DNA of 64,000 nucleotides from Pachyseris speciosa (Eukaryota; Cnidaria; Anthozoa; Scleractinia; Pachyseridae): NCBI GenBank assembly GCA_016490735.1, contig JAEMWC010000076.1, positions 1,205,001 to 1,269,000 of the forward strand, read 5' to 3'. Shown piece by piece: positions 33,470 to 46,383 of this stretch (position 1 is its first letter; each line of letters starts with the position of its first letter). The notes under the pieces were generated by a model. It saw only the letters and a program-made list of their open reading frames with translations, ran no database searches and was not told where the DNA came from. The position numbers and the translations under genes were made by a program.

Positions 33470-34190
33470 CTTAGATTTTAAACACGAAAATGGGTGCACA
33501 ATGAAAAGAATTTCGCTTCCGGAAAATAACCACTTGTGAATTGTTATCGTGACATGTTTAGCGTTTCCGTTTTGTTTTCTTTCTTTCTTTTTTTCTTTGC
33601 TTTGCTTGTGATAAGTTGGAAGTTGGTTATCTTTTTCTGTGATTTCTCATGTCATTTTCGTTTAGAGGCAACCGTACAGGAACGTTTATTCTGTTATAGG
33701 AAACTCTGTATTTCTTGGATTCCATTATTAGTTTGATTATTAATGGTCAAATTTTGATCAGGAATATTTATGTGGAAATGTGGTGTGCCATATGGTTCTC
33801 CAGATATTGATGGAATATAACCAGCATGTATTCTATTTAAACCTCTAATCTTGTCGGTAAACAATGAGGCAATGCAGTATTTGTGAGCTTCGTAAGACAG
33901 TTAAAACGAAACGGTACCCGTTTGGAAAGAAGAGCTTTCTTCACGTAAGGATTTCATACACGAAGGGAAAAGTTGAACTACCAGGAAGAACAGTAAAGAC
34001 GACTCAAAAGTATAATCCATGTACAACATAATAAACAGCACAAAAGGAAAGTACATCTGCACACAGTAACGTTTATTTTAATAGTCGTACTTTAGGACTG
34101 ATTTCATCCACAGATTCAAAAGTCAGCGTCAGTTTGTACAACATATTCTAAAGTGTGAATGATATATGAAGTAAATCACAAAAGGAAAGT
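33470..34190. repeat. AT-rich spacer with satellite units at its right side
   Basis: From about 34010 to 34190 two units of the ~105-bp family are recognisable (CATAATAAACAGCAC, CTTTAGGA-TGATTTCATCCACAGA). To the left I see no gene. Confidence 0.45.
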
Positions 34191-34193
34191 ATT

Positions 34194-34376
34194 GTCACGC
34201 ATAGACTGCGAGTAGTCTCTTATTTCGGCGATGGATTGTGGGGCTGGCGAAAAATACGTGCGCGCGCGAAGTTGCGAGGAGACCTGACGCGAGAGGAGCA
34301 ACTTCGTGCGCGCGTCATTCGCCCACCCCACAATCCATCACCGAAAATTAGAGACTACTCGCAGACTATGTCACGC
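34194..34376. mobile_element. 169-bp MITE with 7-bp flanking repeat
   Basis: Body 34201-34369 has inverted ends ATAGACTGCGAGTAGTCTCT and AGAGACTACTCGCAGACTAT and an inner GATTGTGGGG/CCCCACAATC pairing. GTCACGC flanks both sides (34194-34200, 34370-34376). Related ends occur at 49833-49992. Confidence 0.85.
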
Positions 34377-34949
34377 GGGTGGTGATGTGAATATGATGAT
34401 CACACTGAGAGTTAATCCAGAAACTCCAACGAAAGTTAGAGCCACTCTGTACCGCATCACAAAAAGCTTTCATTTGAATTTTCATGATAAAGATTCTTAC
34501 ACGTCGTTGTAAATTAGAAGGCAATACGAGGTACACTGCTACCTTAACACTGAACAATTCATCGGATGTTGAGAACAGAATGACAGCTCATATTAAGGGT
34601 CTCTCATTGAAAAAACTAAATTTTGCCTATATACAAGAATTTTACGCCACCAAGTTGGCTAGTTAGTCGGCTGATCTCTTCTAGGAGTTTGACTTAAATA
34701 GAATCGTCAGCCAGATAGTCTTGGAACATCCTTGAGAACAAATCGCAGCTGGAGACAACTGGAAAAAATATTGGAATGACGATACACAGTTTCACGTATA
34801 GTCTGAGGCATAGTAAACAGCACCATAGGAAACAACACTCGAGTCAAGTTTTCTTGACATGTCAATCGTCACGTTTAAGATTCGAGAGGAGAAATAGCGC
34901 GTAACATACAACACCACACTTAAGGATTGCGTCTTCAAACTCACAATTT

Positions 34950-37900
34950 AGAGCCACCTTGTACGACATAATAAACAGCACCACAGGTGGAAAGTACCGC
35001 TCAGTAGCTTTCATTTGAATGGTCACACTTTAGGATTTCATTCATAGACTCAAAAGTTAGAACCACCTAGTATAGCATAATAAACAGGAACACAGGAAAC
35101 TACCACAAGGTAGCTATCTTTTGCCTGGTCACACTTCAGGTTTTCATCCAAAGACTCAAAAGGTAGAGCCATCTTGTACAGCAGCGAATACAGATAATAA
35201 ACAGCACCACAGGAAAATACTGCCCAGTTTGCTAGGCTTTTGACTGGTCACACTTTAGGATTTCATCCACAGGCTCAAAAGTTAGAACCACCTTGTACAG
35301 CTTAATAAACAGCACCACAGGAAAGTACTTCTCAGTGGCTTTCATTTGAATGGTCACACTTTAGGATTTCATCCACAGACTCAAAAGTTGAAACCACCTC
35401 GTACTGCCTGTCCCGATTGTGCTCGGCAACTTTTGAGCAACTTTTGGCGTTTGGGGCAACTTTTTCCACTTCTAGCAAGTTTTGCCTTTCTGGGCAACTT
35501 TTGAGCAAAATGTAGGTTTACAGCACACATCAAGCACGAAAAAGTGAACAATTTGATAGAAATGTTCAATTTATGCGTAAATACTGAATGTTTATCAACG
35601 CACTAAACAAATAACCTCTCACCTGATAACGTTTCGCTGGCCTATCGCGATCCTTGTCTAATGTTATAACGGATAATCGGTAGAGTTAGTTTTATTCAAG
35701 TTCCCTCATATCGTTCCGCAAGACGTCAAATGAGCCATATGTTTGTTCCGTTAGGCAATTTATTGAGTTAAGAAATGTTTTTATAGAAATATCAAGAGAT
35801 TTTGGTCGCAAGTTTTGAAATGTACATAGCAACGTTTTGGGTTTTTGGCAATCTTTTAGCAACTTTTTGGCATTTCAGTGAACAACTTTTCAGCATTTTA
35901 CGAGCACAATTGGGACAGGCCTACTCTACAGCACAATAAACAGCACCACGAGAAAGTCACTTGCTGTATAATTTTAGTCTAAAAGAGTCTGAAGATTTTG
36001 TACAGACAGTTTAGTAGCACCTCGTTATCTTTTAGGCAGACATTCACATGCAGTAGTTGGATTCCCATCCGTAGATTCGAAATTTGACAACTACTTTGTA
36101 CAGCGTAATAAATATCTCCAAAGGAAAGTGCTACTGAATACCTTTCGTCTGAATGGCTGTAGTAAAGCAGTTTCTTTAATCTGTTGCTATGAAGTTTAAG
36201 ATGTTCTATACTATGTCGGTTAAATATTTCAAGAGCGTGATTTTAAGGGCACACAATTAAATGGTTCATGAAAGTGTTACAGCCTGTCGGTATTCAATGT
36301 ATTTTGTCGACCGAAAGTCAAAACTGAATTCTTTTCAATGTATTTATGGTGTAGAAAACTCAAAGGGACGTTGAAAATACCATATATTTGATGAATAATT
36401 TTCTGTGTGTTTGCATCCTTACAAAATGACGTGAGAATCCGTAAAAAGGCCCATTTGGTAGGCATCTTTCTGCAGCAAGAACGTATTGTGTTTTACCGAT
36501 GAAAATCCCAGCACGAATTTACGGCAGGGGCGATCAGCATACAATTTCTTCCTACAATATTAAAACATTTGAAGACTGATTAGGGCAACCATCAACGGTA
36601 AATTGCTTTGATGTACCACTGAATCCTCAAGTTTAAGAGAAAGAAATGATTAGCAAGGATTAATAAGTGAAGCCTGCTGTTTAGGGCCAATCCAGGAGCC
36701 ACCAGCACTGACTCCAAGAACTGTTCAACAGCTCTGATAGGAAAATTCACATGACTGGAGCTTTTCCACAGAGTCAACAAGTCATTTCTGAACTACCTTG
36801 TACAACGTATTTAATAATAAACAGCACCACAGCAACTTGCTTCTTGGTAAATTTCATACGAATCATTACAGTTAAGTATTTGCCCACAAACTTTAAAAGT
36901 TACAATCACTCTGCACAGTATAATTTACAGCACCGTATTGTTCAGTGGCTTTCGTCTGGATGGTCGCATTGTACTGTTTAGGATTTTCTCCATTGAAACA
37001 AAAGTTGGAACTATGTTGTACAGCATACTAAACAATGCCGAACGAGATTACTGCTTAATCGCTTTTATGAGAGTATTTGCACTGTAGGATTTTATCTACA
37101 GAGTTAGAACCAGCACCACAGGACAGTCCTGGCTCAGTAGGTTTCATGATAACACATAGGATTTCATCAACGGAGAGAAAGTTAGAACCACCTTGTACAG
37201 CATAACAAACAGCACCACAGGAAAGTACTGCTCAGTAGCTTTCATTTGAATGATAACACATAGGATTTCATCCACAGACTCAAAAGTTAAAGCCATCTTG
37301 TACAATACAGTGAACAGCACTACAAGAAAGTATTCAGTGCTCGATGGCTTTTACACTTGCTCGAAAGGATTAATTAGTTCATCTACAGACTGTAAATTGT
37401 CACTCAATACGGCGTTGTAAACAGCACCATGCTCCTCTGTAGCTTTCATTTGAATGGACATACTTAGCTGCTCAGGACTTTATCCACCGACACAGAAGGT
37501 AGAAAAGCAGCCTTAGAAAAAGATGGCTTAACTGCTCTGGAACGTATCATTGCTCTTTACTATTTCATCCACACGTTCAAAAGTTAAAGCCACCACAGGT
37601 GTAGCGTAATAAAAAATACCACAGGAAAGTACAGCTCAGTAGCTTTTCTTTAAATGGACACAATTTCGTCCAGTACTCCCAAGGGTTGAAACCACTTTGT
37701 AAAGGACAACAAACACCAGGAGAAAAGAGCTCACTTTACTGTTTAGGATTTTGTCCACCGACACAATAGTAGAACCAACCTCTGCAGCATAGTAAACAAC
37801 ACCACAGGAAGGCTCTACTTAATTTTTTTCAAAAGAATCGTTGCACTCTAGGATATCATTCAGACTCAAAAGTTATACCATGTGTTACTATAATAAATTG

Positions 37901-38350
37901 TGCACTGCAGGAAAGTACTGCCCAATAACTTCCACTTAAGTAATCAAGCTTTAGCAATTGCACAGACTCAAAGTGAGAACCATCTTGTACACCATCGCAA
38001 ACAGCACCACAGGAAAGTACTGCTCAGTAGCTCTTATTTAAAGGTCAATCACTTTTGGGATTTCACCTGAAAACGCATGTGGTAAGAACACCAGCATAAT
38101 AAGGCATGGCATGGAAAAGTACTCCTCAATATATTCCTCAATATATTCAATTCAAAGGAGACAGACCGCAAACAAATGTTGCTTCTATAGTATTCACATG
38201 GAACCTTTTCGCCTTAACGTTTCACTCAGACTAAAAATTCCGAATCGCTTTTTACCGTTACTGCATATATAATAAACAGCATCACAAAAAGATACCCAGT
38301 TCAGTAGTTTTCATTTGAATGGACGCACTATAGGATCTCATCGATTTATT
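34950..38350 (+). repeat. satellite arm, + orientation (~105-bp unit)
   Basis: Roughly twenty diverged units. A typical unit contains CACAGGAAAGTACTGCTC, AGTAGCTTTCATTTGAATGG, AGGATTTCATCCACAGACTC and ACCACCTTGTACAGCATAAT in this order. A nested TIR element interrupts it at 35406-35921 and a non-repeat segment follows to 36780. Confidence 0.85.
35406..35921. mobile_element. TIR element nested in the arm, copy 2
   Basis: Ends CCTGTCCCGATTGTGCTCGG and CGAGCACAATTGGGACAGG; same element and position as 2514-3034. Confidence 0.65.
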
Positions 38351-41300
38351 GTTTCATTGAATTTTGAGTTACATTAGAATTTTCGTTTTCTTTATATGTC
38401 TTGTAAATTGGGAAACAGAACTATCTTATTTGCAATCGTGAAAACTGGTGTTAGGAGAAAAAGCCAAAGTGTATTTTTGGTTATTTAAAAGTAGCGTCGT
38501 TCTTTTTATTGTGCACCCTTCATAATAAGGGACAAAGTAACTGAGACACTTACTAACGTAATCTTTAATACAGGCCAAAAACGTTTTCCGAGAGAATTTT
38601 TGCAGTGAAAAACGAACGTCTCAAATTCTTTGTGGGATATTTGCACAAAACGCTAGACGTGTCTCGACTCTTTTGTCACTGATTGCCGAATTTCAAGAAT
38701 GCAGGTTTTTTGAAGCTCATAAACTAGCAAGTTCATTACATTTGCCTCTGTTTAGTGTTATGTAGGATCAATGGGCTTCATCGCGTAGTTTGTTCCTTTG
38801 CAACTTCAAAAATCAGTAAAATACTAAGCAGATACCAAAATGAAGTTTTTGAAACGAACAATGCCATGTAAGTTAAGTCTTAAATTGTCCAGGGCCCTCC
38901 ATGCAGCTTTCAAGCTTGGCAGCGATTAGCTCAACAACAAATCGTCCATCATATGCGTACCACAAATTCACAACCTAGTGAAAAAGAAAATTCTGATTTG
39001 GTACATCATTGCTTTTCGCAACGCAATAGTTTTGCATTGCATAGTTTTTTTAATTATCTCAAATCTTTCTATGTTCACTAGCGTTGCAAATTTTGCGTGG
39101 TGTAGCCCATTAATCCATCAAGTTTACGAGGCAATTGATGAAACTGCTTACCGGGTCAGTTTGCAAATCGATAGTTTTTTTATTTTTCGCAAACAAATTG
39201 TTCCAAACTTTAATTCTATCAACCTTTTTTCATCCCATTTATTTTCTAATCGATGTTTCTATGGTTTTGCCAAATTTAATCATCTTAAGGGCGGTTCAAA
39301 GCTGCACAATTTTCCCGCCAAAAGACTTAGAAAAAAATACGGGCGCTCAAAATACGCATGCGCCGTTTTTTATTTTAAATTATTGAATGCTTATGTATTC
39401 CAAGTATCATTGTATTTGACTAGTTAGTAATCATTAAAGCGTACAAATAAATACAAGCCTAAAAGTTCTGTCTTGTGTTCTTTATTGCTCTTCAAATATT
39501 TTACTGTAAAAGGTAATTATTAAATAAATAGCAAATATTCATGTATTTTCTTGTAATTTAATTAGTTAATTGAACTTCAATTACATTCATTATTTAACTT
39601 TCTCAAAAAATTTCAGAGATCTGAAGAATGTGTCCATATATATACTAAGTCTTTTGGCGGGAAAATTTGGCAAAATCTGCACAGCGTTTCCCCTGGCAAC
39701 AATTTCGACACAAATATCAACAGGGGTATCTTTCAAAAATCCGCCAAAAGACATCAAACACAGCCTCGTAAACGACTCTCAAAGAAAAAATCAAGTGTTC
39801 TGCCATGTGCTTTAAGTTTTTTTCACGAAAATGTATCGTGAAGGTTATCCAAATTGCCTTTCAGTCGTGTACGAAGTGATGTATTTTTCGTTTGGCAATG
39901 TGACAAACTTGAACTCTAAGCACAAAAAAAAATGCTACAAATGCTTTTTCAGTGTTCTGGCGCATCAAAAATCAACATAAAATCGCCTCAAGAAGTTTTC
40001 TGCTTATGGAGTTCCAACTCGTCACATTGCCTTATTATGAAGTTACTGCTAACATGATTCAAAATAAAAGAAGCGAAAAATGTTTTGCTTTTAACCAATT
40101 TTCAGCTGTGATTTCACGGAAGTTCATCACAGGCTTTCATCGTTGTTAGTGTTTGTTGTTGTTGTCAATGATAAGACGAAAGCGTTTCTTTATCAAGATT
40201 TAACTGCCAAGCATTTGTAAAAACTAAAAAACCGAAACTTTTGAGTTCTTTTTTGAGAGATGTTTCGCTTCTTTCTTTTGCATCGTGTAGCATTCGATGG
40301 ATAATTAAGTGGTACAGTTATGAGAATAAAACCTCTGGTTCTCAAATTGCCCCACCTGTAAATATTCGTCTGTTTCGGACAGACCACAACAAACTATGAA
40401 GCAATATTCTTTCTTTCTGTTCCCCTTGCAACTCTTGAAATAAAATAACGACTAGAGGAATTTTCATACCGATTGAACTTTGATAGCGTATTGCATCGAG
40501 TTTCCTTGTTTCATGAGGTGCGATAGAAAGGGCTGTATTTGAATCACTTTAGAAACTTTTCTAGTTGTTCAATTGGTTTTTTCTTTGTTGCAAGTTGACA
40601 AGTTTGAAAAACGCAAAGTCGAATTAAAATTCTGGTTCTCAATAATTTTTTTGCGTACCTAACAATAGCTTTTAACTAGCTGAAACTTTTCATGGAAAAG
40701 TAGCTGTTAAATATAAGGAAACAACAATAACTGCATTTTTTGGCATCTTTTCTGGACAGACCAGCTTTGTACTTTAGAGGAAACGAAAAAGGTGTCAGTT
40801 CGATCATGAGTTAATCAGAAAGTACGAAGTTGATGATTGAAAAGAATTTCGCAAAATATTGCAACTTTACGAGTTGACAAACACTGAATCTTGTTTCGGG
40901 CGTCTTCAGAGATCCGAATTCAATTGCAGTGGTATGCGCATCAAGTTAAAAGAGCAAACATTGCTTGTCAACAGTAAAAAAAATTATCGATTCGCCTTCA
41001 TGAAGTAAAGTCGACACTTAACGTGCTGTCGTAACTTTTCCAAAACTAAGACTCGTTGATTTGAAGTTAATTTCAAAGAAATGAAAACCATTTCAGTCTT
41101 CATCATTGTTTGTTGTGGTCATTGTAGATCATGATTATCACATTGCTGAACACCCTCTCCCCCTCCCCAAATATCCATAGAACCAGACAATGACTTTGAT
41201 AACTGTACTACGCGATACTGAGAGAACAGAACATAGTTACTTAAGGATCTCCCCATTACAAATAGTCTGGAACAATTTGTGAGAATGTGGAGCAGACCTA

Positions 41301-41619
41301 CGAAATTTAATTTTTTTTCGCAAAACATTCAACAGGTATGTTTTCTCTTAATACATAGAACAAATTTAACAAAGCTTAGATCATTTCTCATCACTGTTGC
41401 TGCGTTTCGTTTAAAGCTTTTTTTCTTTTGTTTGGTCTGTTTGTTTAATTTTTGCCAGCTGTTTTTCACCGACGAGGCTATCAAATTTACTTTAATAGAA
41501 GGTCAAAACGTCATGAAAACTTAAGATGAAAACGAAGTACGTGGAACGAAACTCAAAACGAATAAAAGAGACTCTTGATCAGTGATTAGTTGTTGTGAAT
41601 ATAAAGAACCTGGACTCCA
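38351..41619. other. interior of the foldback-like element
   Basis: About 3.3 kb of non-satellite sequence. It holds an inverted duplication (39117-39330 against 39640-39775), an exon-like minus-strand segment (38873-38974), and otherwise only short AT-rich frames. No transposase motif recognised. Confidence 0.4.
38873..38974 (-). CDS. possible 3'-terminal exon, product unknown
   Basis: A strong acceptor (TTTTCTTTTTCACTAG) is followed by 33 phase-0 codons to TAA, including WYAYDGRFVVELIAAKLESC. The composition is protein-like. A donor CCG|GTAAGC at 39152 could supply an upstream phase-0 exon, but its acceptor is poor. Function unknown; low confidence. Confidence 0.3.
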   Translation of the reverse strand, partial: VVNLWYAYDGRFVVELIAAKLESCMEGPGQFKT

Positions 41620-43260
41620 ATGGTAATGACAAAATCCTAACGTGTGATCATTCAAATGAAAAACGGTCGAGCAATATCCTTCCTCTTATTTTGCTGTCAG
41701 GGGTGTTAAAAGTGTTGAGTGGCTCTAACTTTTGAGTTTGTGGATGAAATCCTAAAGTGTGACCATTCAAATGAAAGCAACTGAACAGTACCTACCTGTG
41801 GTGCTTTTTATTATGCTGCGCATGATGATTCTAACTTTTGAGTCTGTGGATGGAATCCTAAAGTGTCACCATTCAACTAAAAGCTACTGAGCAGTACTTT
41901 CGAGTGTTGCTGTTTATTATGCTATACTAGGTGGCCCTAACGTTCTAGTCTGTGGGTGGAATCCTAAAGTGTGACCATTCAAATGAAAGCTATTGAGCAG
42001 TTACTTTCCTGTAGTGATTTTTTTGCTATGCTGTACAAGGTGGCTCTATCTTAATTTTGAGTTCAATGTGAACTAAATCCTCAAGTGTGACCATTGGAAA
42101 AAAAAGCTACTGAGCAGTTACTTTCCTGTAGTGCTGTTTTACTATGCTGTACAAGGTGGCTCTAACTTTTGAGTTTGCGAACGAAATCCTCAAGTGTGAC
42201 CATTCAAATGAAAGCCACTGAACAGTACTAACCAGTGATGCTATTCATTATGCTGTACAAGATGGTTCAAACTTTATGAGTCTGTGGTTGGAATCCTAAA
42301 GTGTGACCATTCAACTGAAAGCTACTGAGCAGTACTTTCGAGTGTTGCTGTTTATTATGCTATACTAGGTGGCCCTAAATTTTGAGTCTGTGGGTGGAAT
42401 CCTAAAGTGTTACCTTTCAAATGAAAATTGACCACCGTACAGGGATTCGATTAGCTGACGTTTCGAGCGTTAGCAATTCGTCGGAGCGAATCGAGGAATT
42501 GTGGGTTGTGTATGGGTTATATACAGAAAATGGAGCTACGCTATTGAGCAGTTATTTTCCTGTAGAGCTGTTTTGGTATGCTGCTCAAGTGCGACCATTC
42601 GAAAAAAAGCTACTGAGCAGTTACTTTCCTGTAGTGCGGCTGTTTTGCTATGCTGTACAAGCGGTGGCTCTAACTTTTAACTTTGAGTTTGTGGACTAAA
42701 TCCTCAAGTGTGACCATTCGAAAAATAGCTACTGAGCAGTTACTTTCCTGTAGTGCTGCTTTACTATGCTGTACAAGGTGGCTCTAACTTTTGAGTTTGT
42801 GAATGAAATCCTCAAGTGTGATCAATCAAATGAAAGCTAGTGAGCAGTACTTTCCTGTGGTACTCGGTTTATTATGCTGTACTAGGTAGCTCTAACTTTT
42901 GAGTTAGTGGATGTAATCCTAAAGTGTGACCATTCAAAACGTCATGAAAACGTAAGATGAAAACAAAGTATGTGAAACGAAACTCAAAACGAATAAAAGA
43001 GAATGAAAGCCACTGAACAGTACTTTCCTACGGTGCTGTTTATTACACAGTACAAGGTGGCTCTAACTTTTGAGTCCGTGGATGAAATCTTAAAGTGTGG
43101 CCATTGAAATGAAAGCCTACGGCGTGACTATTGAAATCAAAGCTACTGAGCAGACAAGGTGGCTCTAACTTTTGACTGTGTGGATGAAATCTTACAGTGT
43201 CCATTCAAATGAAAGCCAGTGCATGAGTGGGTGGTGTTGTACGTTCTCTGACGCGCTATT
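41620..43260 (-). repeat. satellite arm, - orientation (~105-bp unit)
   Basis: Fifteen or more units of the same family read in reverse complement (GAGCAGTACTTTCCTGTGGT, TACAAGGTGGCTCTAACTTT, GAAATCCTCAAGTGTGACCA). Local homogenisation is seen: neighbouring units share changes such as the TTACTTTCCTGTAGTGCTG variant. Confidence 0.85.
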
Positions 43261-43690
43261 TCTCCTCTCGAATCTTCAATGTGACTATTAACAAGACAAG
43301 AAAACTAACCCTAGTGTTACTTCCTATGGTGCTGTTTACTATCATTATGATGTATCGCCATTGAAATGATTTTTCCCATTTATTTGTCTCCAGGTCGATT
43401 TGTTTTCAAGAATGTTTCAAGTCTATATATACCTCTTACTAACCGAGATCGAGGTGCGTCGTGTAAGTTACGGACAACAGTCGACTAATTGGCCAACTTG
43501 GTGGCTTTTATGTGGGCAAAATGATTTTTTTCAATGAGAGACCCTTCATGTGAGCTGTTGTTCTGTTCTCAACTTCTGATGAATTGTTCAGTGTTAAGGT
43601 AGCACTGTGCTGCGTAATACCTTCAAGTTTAGACTTGAAATCTTAAAACTCTGACACAATTAGAGCTAATAAGAATTTATTGACTCGATA

Positions 43691-45540
43691 CATTGATTGC
43701 AACTGTTTCAATACTGCTTTAGAAACCCATGCCAAGACAGTAGTGTTCACACCCAACGTACTACATGTACTTTCACAATCAGACTTTTCTGCAAACTTCC
43801 TTTGGTAAGCAACCACGGCCAGTTCGTTTTGATTAATGGAAAACAGTGCTGCCTTAAAACTCAACAAGAAATAAATGGAACTTTGAGCGATCAAAACCAC
43901 AGCACTCAAGAATACAAAAACGGTTCATGATATTTTCATAAAGTATCTACAATCTCTCCTTGAAAGTAAACTGTAATAGATACCATCAATCCGAATATTA
44001 TACAGATGAAGAAATTCAGACTTGGTTTCCATTCAGAATAAACGATGCGGTGCTGCGCGATATGATATTGTATATCGAATGAAGAGTGCTATGGTCTGCC
44101 GGATCGGCTCGAAGTTGAAACTCAAATGTTAATCAGTTACCTCAGTTCGGTTCGAGAAAGGTGATGGACAGTTTGCAAAATGCGAGAATTGGTCCTCAAA
44201 ACCAGCGCCCCTGTTTCAAAACTCAATTTAGCAGCGCCTACTTCGCGATAATTTGATTTGGTTCATTGTGAAATCGACTGAAAAGCTCTCAAGTATCCTT
44301 CGCAATAACTAAATTTTTGTCTTTTGTTTGTTTGCGAACGCTTAAAGGCAAACTAGAAAGTACGAGTATCCACCACCTTTATCGAATCGAACTGAATACC
44401 TCAAAGGCGATATTCTAATTCTGGGTCCAATTCTTTCTTATCTTTGTGCGGTTTCCTCCAGTGCTTGTTGATCCACTATATATTTTCTTGTGCAGTCCAC
44501 TGTAGACTCTTGACATAGGTGCGGCGCCAGTCTGTAAATAGAACGGAAAGGTACAAATTCAGCAGCAGTAGTCAAACCCCAGTTATGCAATGGCTAACTG
44601 GTAAAAACCATGGCTTTCTAGCAGGCTTCCAGCCAGAAATTTCCCATTTTCGACCGCTCTCTTAGCTTGACAGTTCCTCGTAATTGTTCTGTGTTTCTTA
44701 ACGTAAGTAAAATCATAGCTATATGCTGAGAGCTACCTGGTTTCTATGTCAAAGAGTATATTGCCTAGAGCAAGTAACGTACAGTCTGTCATTTGAAACT
44801 TAAGTGCTTGCGGCTATGGAAATGTAGATTGCACGTATCTCAGTTGTACGACAAAATGCTAAAAGCTTAATTTGGAAAGCTCCGCGCTCTGTTTTGCATT
44901 TTCGCCATCAAAAATACAGGTTTACAACGCCAATGGCAGACGCTTGTGAGCTAGGAGCAATACGAAACCTTGTGCACGTGTTAACTCTACTGCACCATCG
45001 ATTTTGGGTTGCTAGCTACAAAACTCGGCACAAAAACTGTATCCTACCTTCGGTTCCGGAAATAATAGAAGTAGAACTGTAAGGTTAATTGTTTCTTCTG
45101 ATTCTTCGTGATAGACAAGTAGTCAAAAGTCGCCATAACACATTTCGACCCTCACTCGGCCACGATGTTAGCAAAATTCATTGGGCTGAGGCGAATGCTA
45201 AAACTTGTCATGAATATGGATTAAGCATTGTAGCCAATAGTGGGCCACTGTGTCACCAATTTTTGCACGGGCTTCACTTTGCACGCTTTTTGTTCTCAGC
45301 GTTTTGTTTAGCTTGTTGTTTGAAGTAATGTTTAATAAATGAGCAGGAGTGTTTTATCAAGTTTAAAACACGAGGCGCAGCCGAGTGTTTTAGGACTTGA
45401 TACAACACGAATTTCGAATTTATTGAACGGCTTAAAAAGCTTTACTGTACATCTATCCATTCTTACACTAAATTTAGATTTTGGGTCATTTTGGCCAAGA
45501 AAATAGGACGTAAAATTTAGCCGTGTGTTTATCAGATATA
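43691..45540. other. no gene recognised
   Basis: No supported exon. A short + frame at 44894-45082 has no splice or domain support. Confidence 0.35.
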
Positions 45541-45581
45541 AAGACACTCAAAATTAATTTCTTTTGTATTTCCTTCATGAA

Positions 45582-45602
45582 GGGGGGGGGGGGGGGGGGG
45601 GG
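45582..45602. repeat. poly(G) tract
   Basis: 21 consecutive G residues. Confidence 0.95.
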
Positions 45603-45654
45603 TGACTTTCCTCACTGTCCATACTCTTTTCTTTTATCGCCCTATTATAGCTAT

Positions 45655-45790
45655 ATAGCCTGTTCCAGGCAGAGCGAGTCGAAAATAAAGTGGCGCCCAC
45701 GACCCCTCCATTTTTCGCCGCTTTATTTTCGCCTCGCTCTACCGGTACTATCGCACCCCGTTTACTATCTGAACGCCTGGAACAGGCTAT
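45655..45790. mobile_element. MITE with TAGCCTGTTCCAGGC ends
   Basis: The ends ATAGCCTGTTCCAGGC and GCCTGGAACAGGCTAT are perfect 16-base inverted repeats. The inner AAATAAAG-GGCG segments also pair. 136 bases; no clear target duplication. Confidence 0.8.
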
Positions 45791-45909
45791 TCTTCTATAT
45801 CTAAAAGGTAGGGACCTGTTCACAATTTGGTACTACCATATTTCGTGTGAGTATCGACACCTTTCAAGGATGCCTATGTCAATGGTAACGCATATTTGGC
45901 ATCGATTTA

Positions 45910-45945
45910 GTATATTTATTTATTTATTTATTTATTTACTTACTT
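45910..45945. repeat. (TTTA)n microsatellite
   Basis: Seven to eight TTTA units turning into TTAC. Confidence 0.85.
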
Positions 45946-46096
45946 ATGGAGGTACAACAATAGGACACGAAGAAGATAGAAGATAGAAGAAAGATAGATC
46001 TATGAAGATAGATCTATGATGGATGACTGCTTTTTCATTGGAGAACATTTTTCAATTAGGAAAACAACACAACAAAACGCACAAGTCAGCATTTGT

Positions 46097-46102
46097 TTTA
46101 TT
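46097..46102 (-). terminator. polyadenylation signal of the six-cysteine precursor gene
   Basis: AATAAA on the minus strand, about 185 bases after the stop at 46283. Confidence 0.55.
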
Positions 46103-46282
46103 GTAGTTTAATTGATCTTCCGGTGATACCTTTGTACAACATGAGATAGATTATTTAATACTTTTGACTACTTTTCTAAGTGTTCAAAATTAACAGTACA
46201 TTAGAGGTGTTAAGAATATCTTCGTCCACGATTGTTCTAATTTTGTTCATTTGGTATTTTGCGACTGAGAGAGAACTTTGCT

Positions 46283-46383
46283 TCACTTCCTATCAAGGCA
46301 TTTGACCACTGTGGCGTCGATTTCCAGGTAGTCCAGTAGCCAGTCGCATCCTGGGCTGCAGCAAGCACCAAACTCATTACGAG
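46283..46383 (-). CDS. six-cysteine precursor, terminal exon (CC-x3-C-x15-C)
   Basis: Acceptor TTTTTACTTTCAG; phase 1 in; 32 complete codons and TGA. Cysteines follow the pattern C-C-x3-C-x15-C with an amphipathic helix-like DWLLDYLEI between the last two. Confidence 0.7.

Larger units (their letters stand above)
34470..43690. mobile_element. large foldback-like element with tandem-repeat inverted arms
   Basis: The left terminal 200 bases (34510-34700) reappear in reverse complement at 43490-43620 and continue to about 43690. Inside each terminus come satellite units in opposite orientation: + from 34950 to 38350 and - from 41620 to 43260. The centre (38350-41620) is not repeated between arms. 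The organisation resembles Foldback/Galileo-type elements, whose long inverted repeats are built from tandem sub-repeats. No transposase is recognised, so this copy may be non-autonomous, or the array may be an inverted satellite block. Confidence 0.65.
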
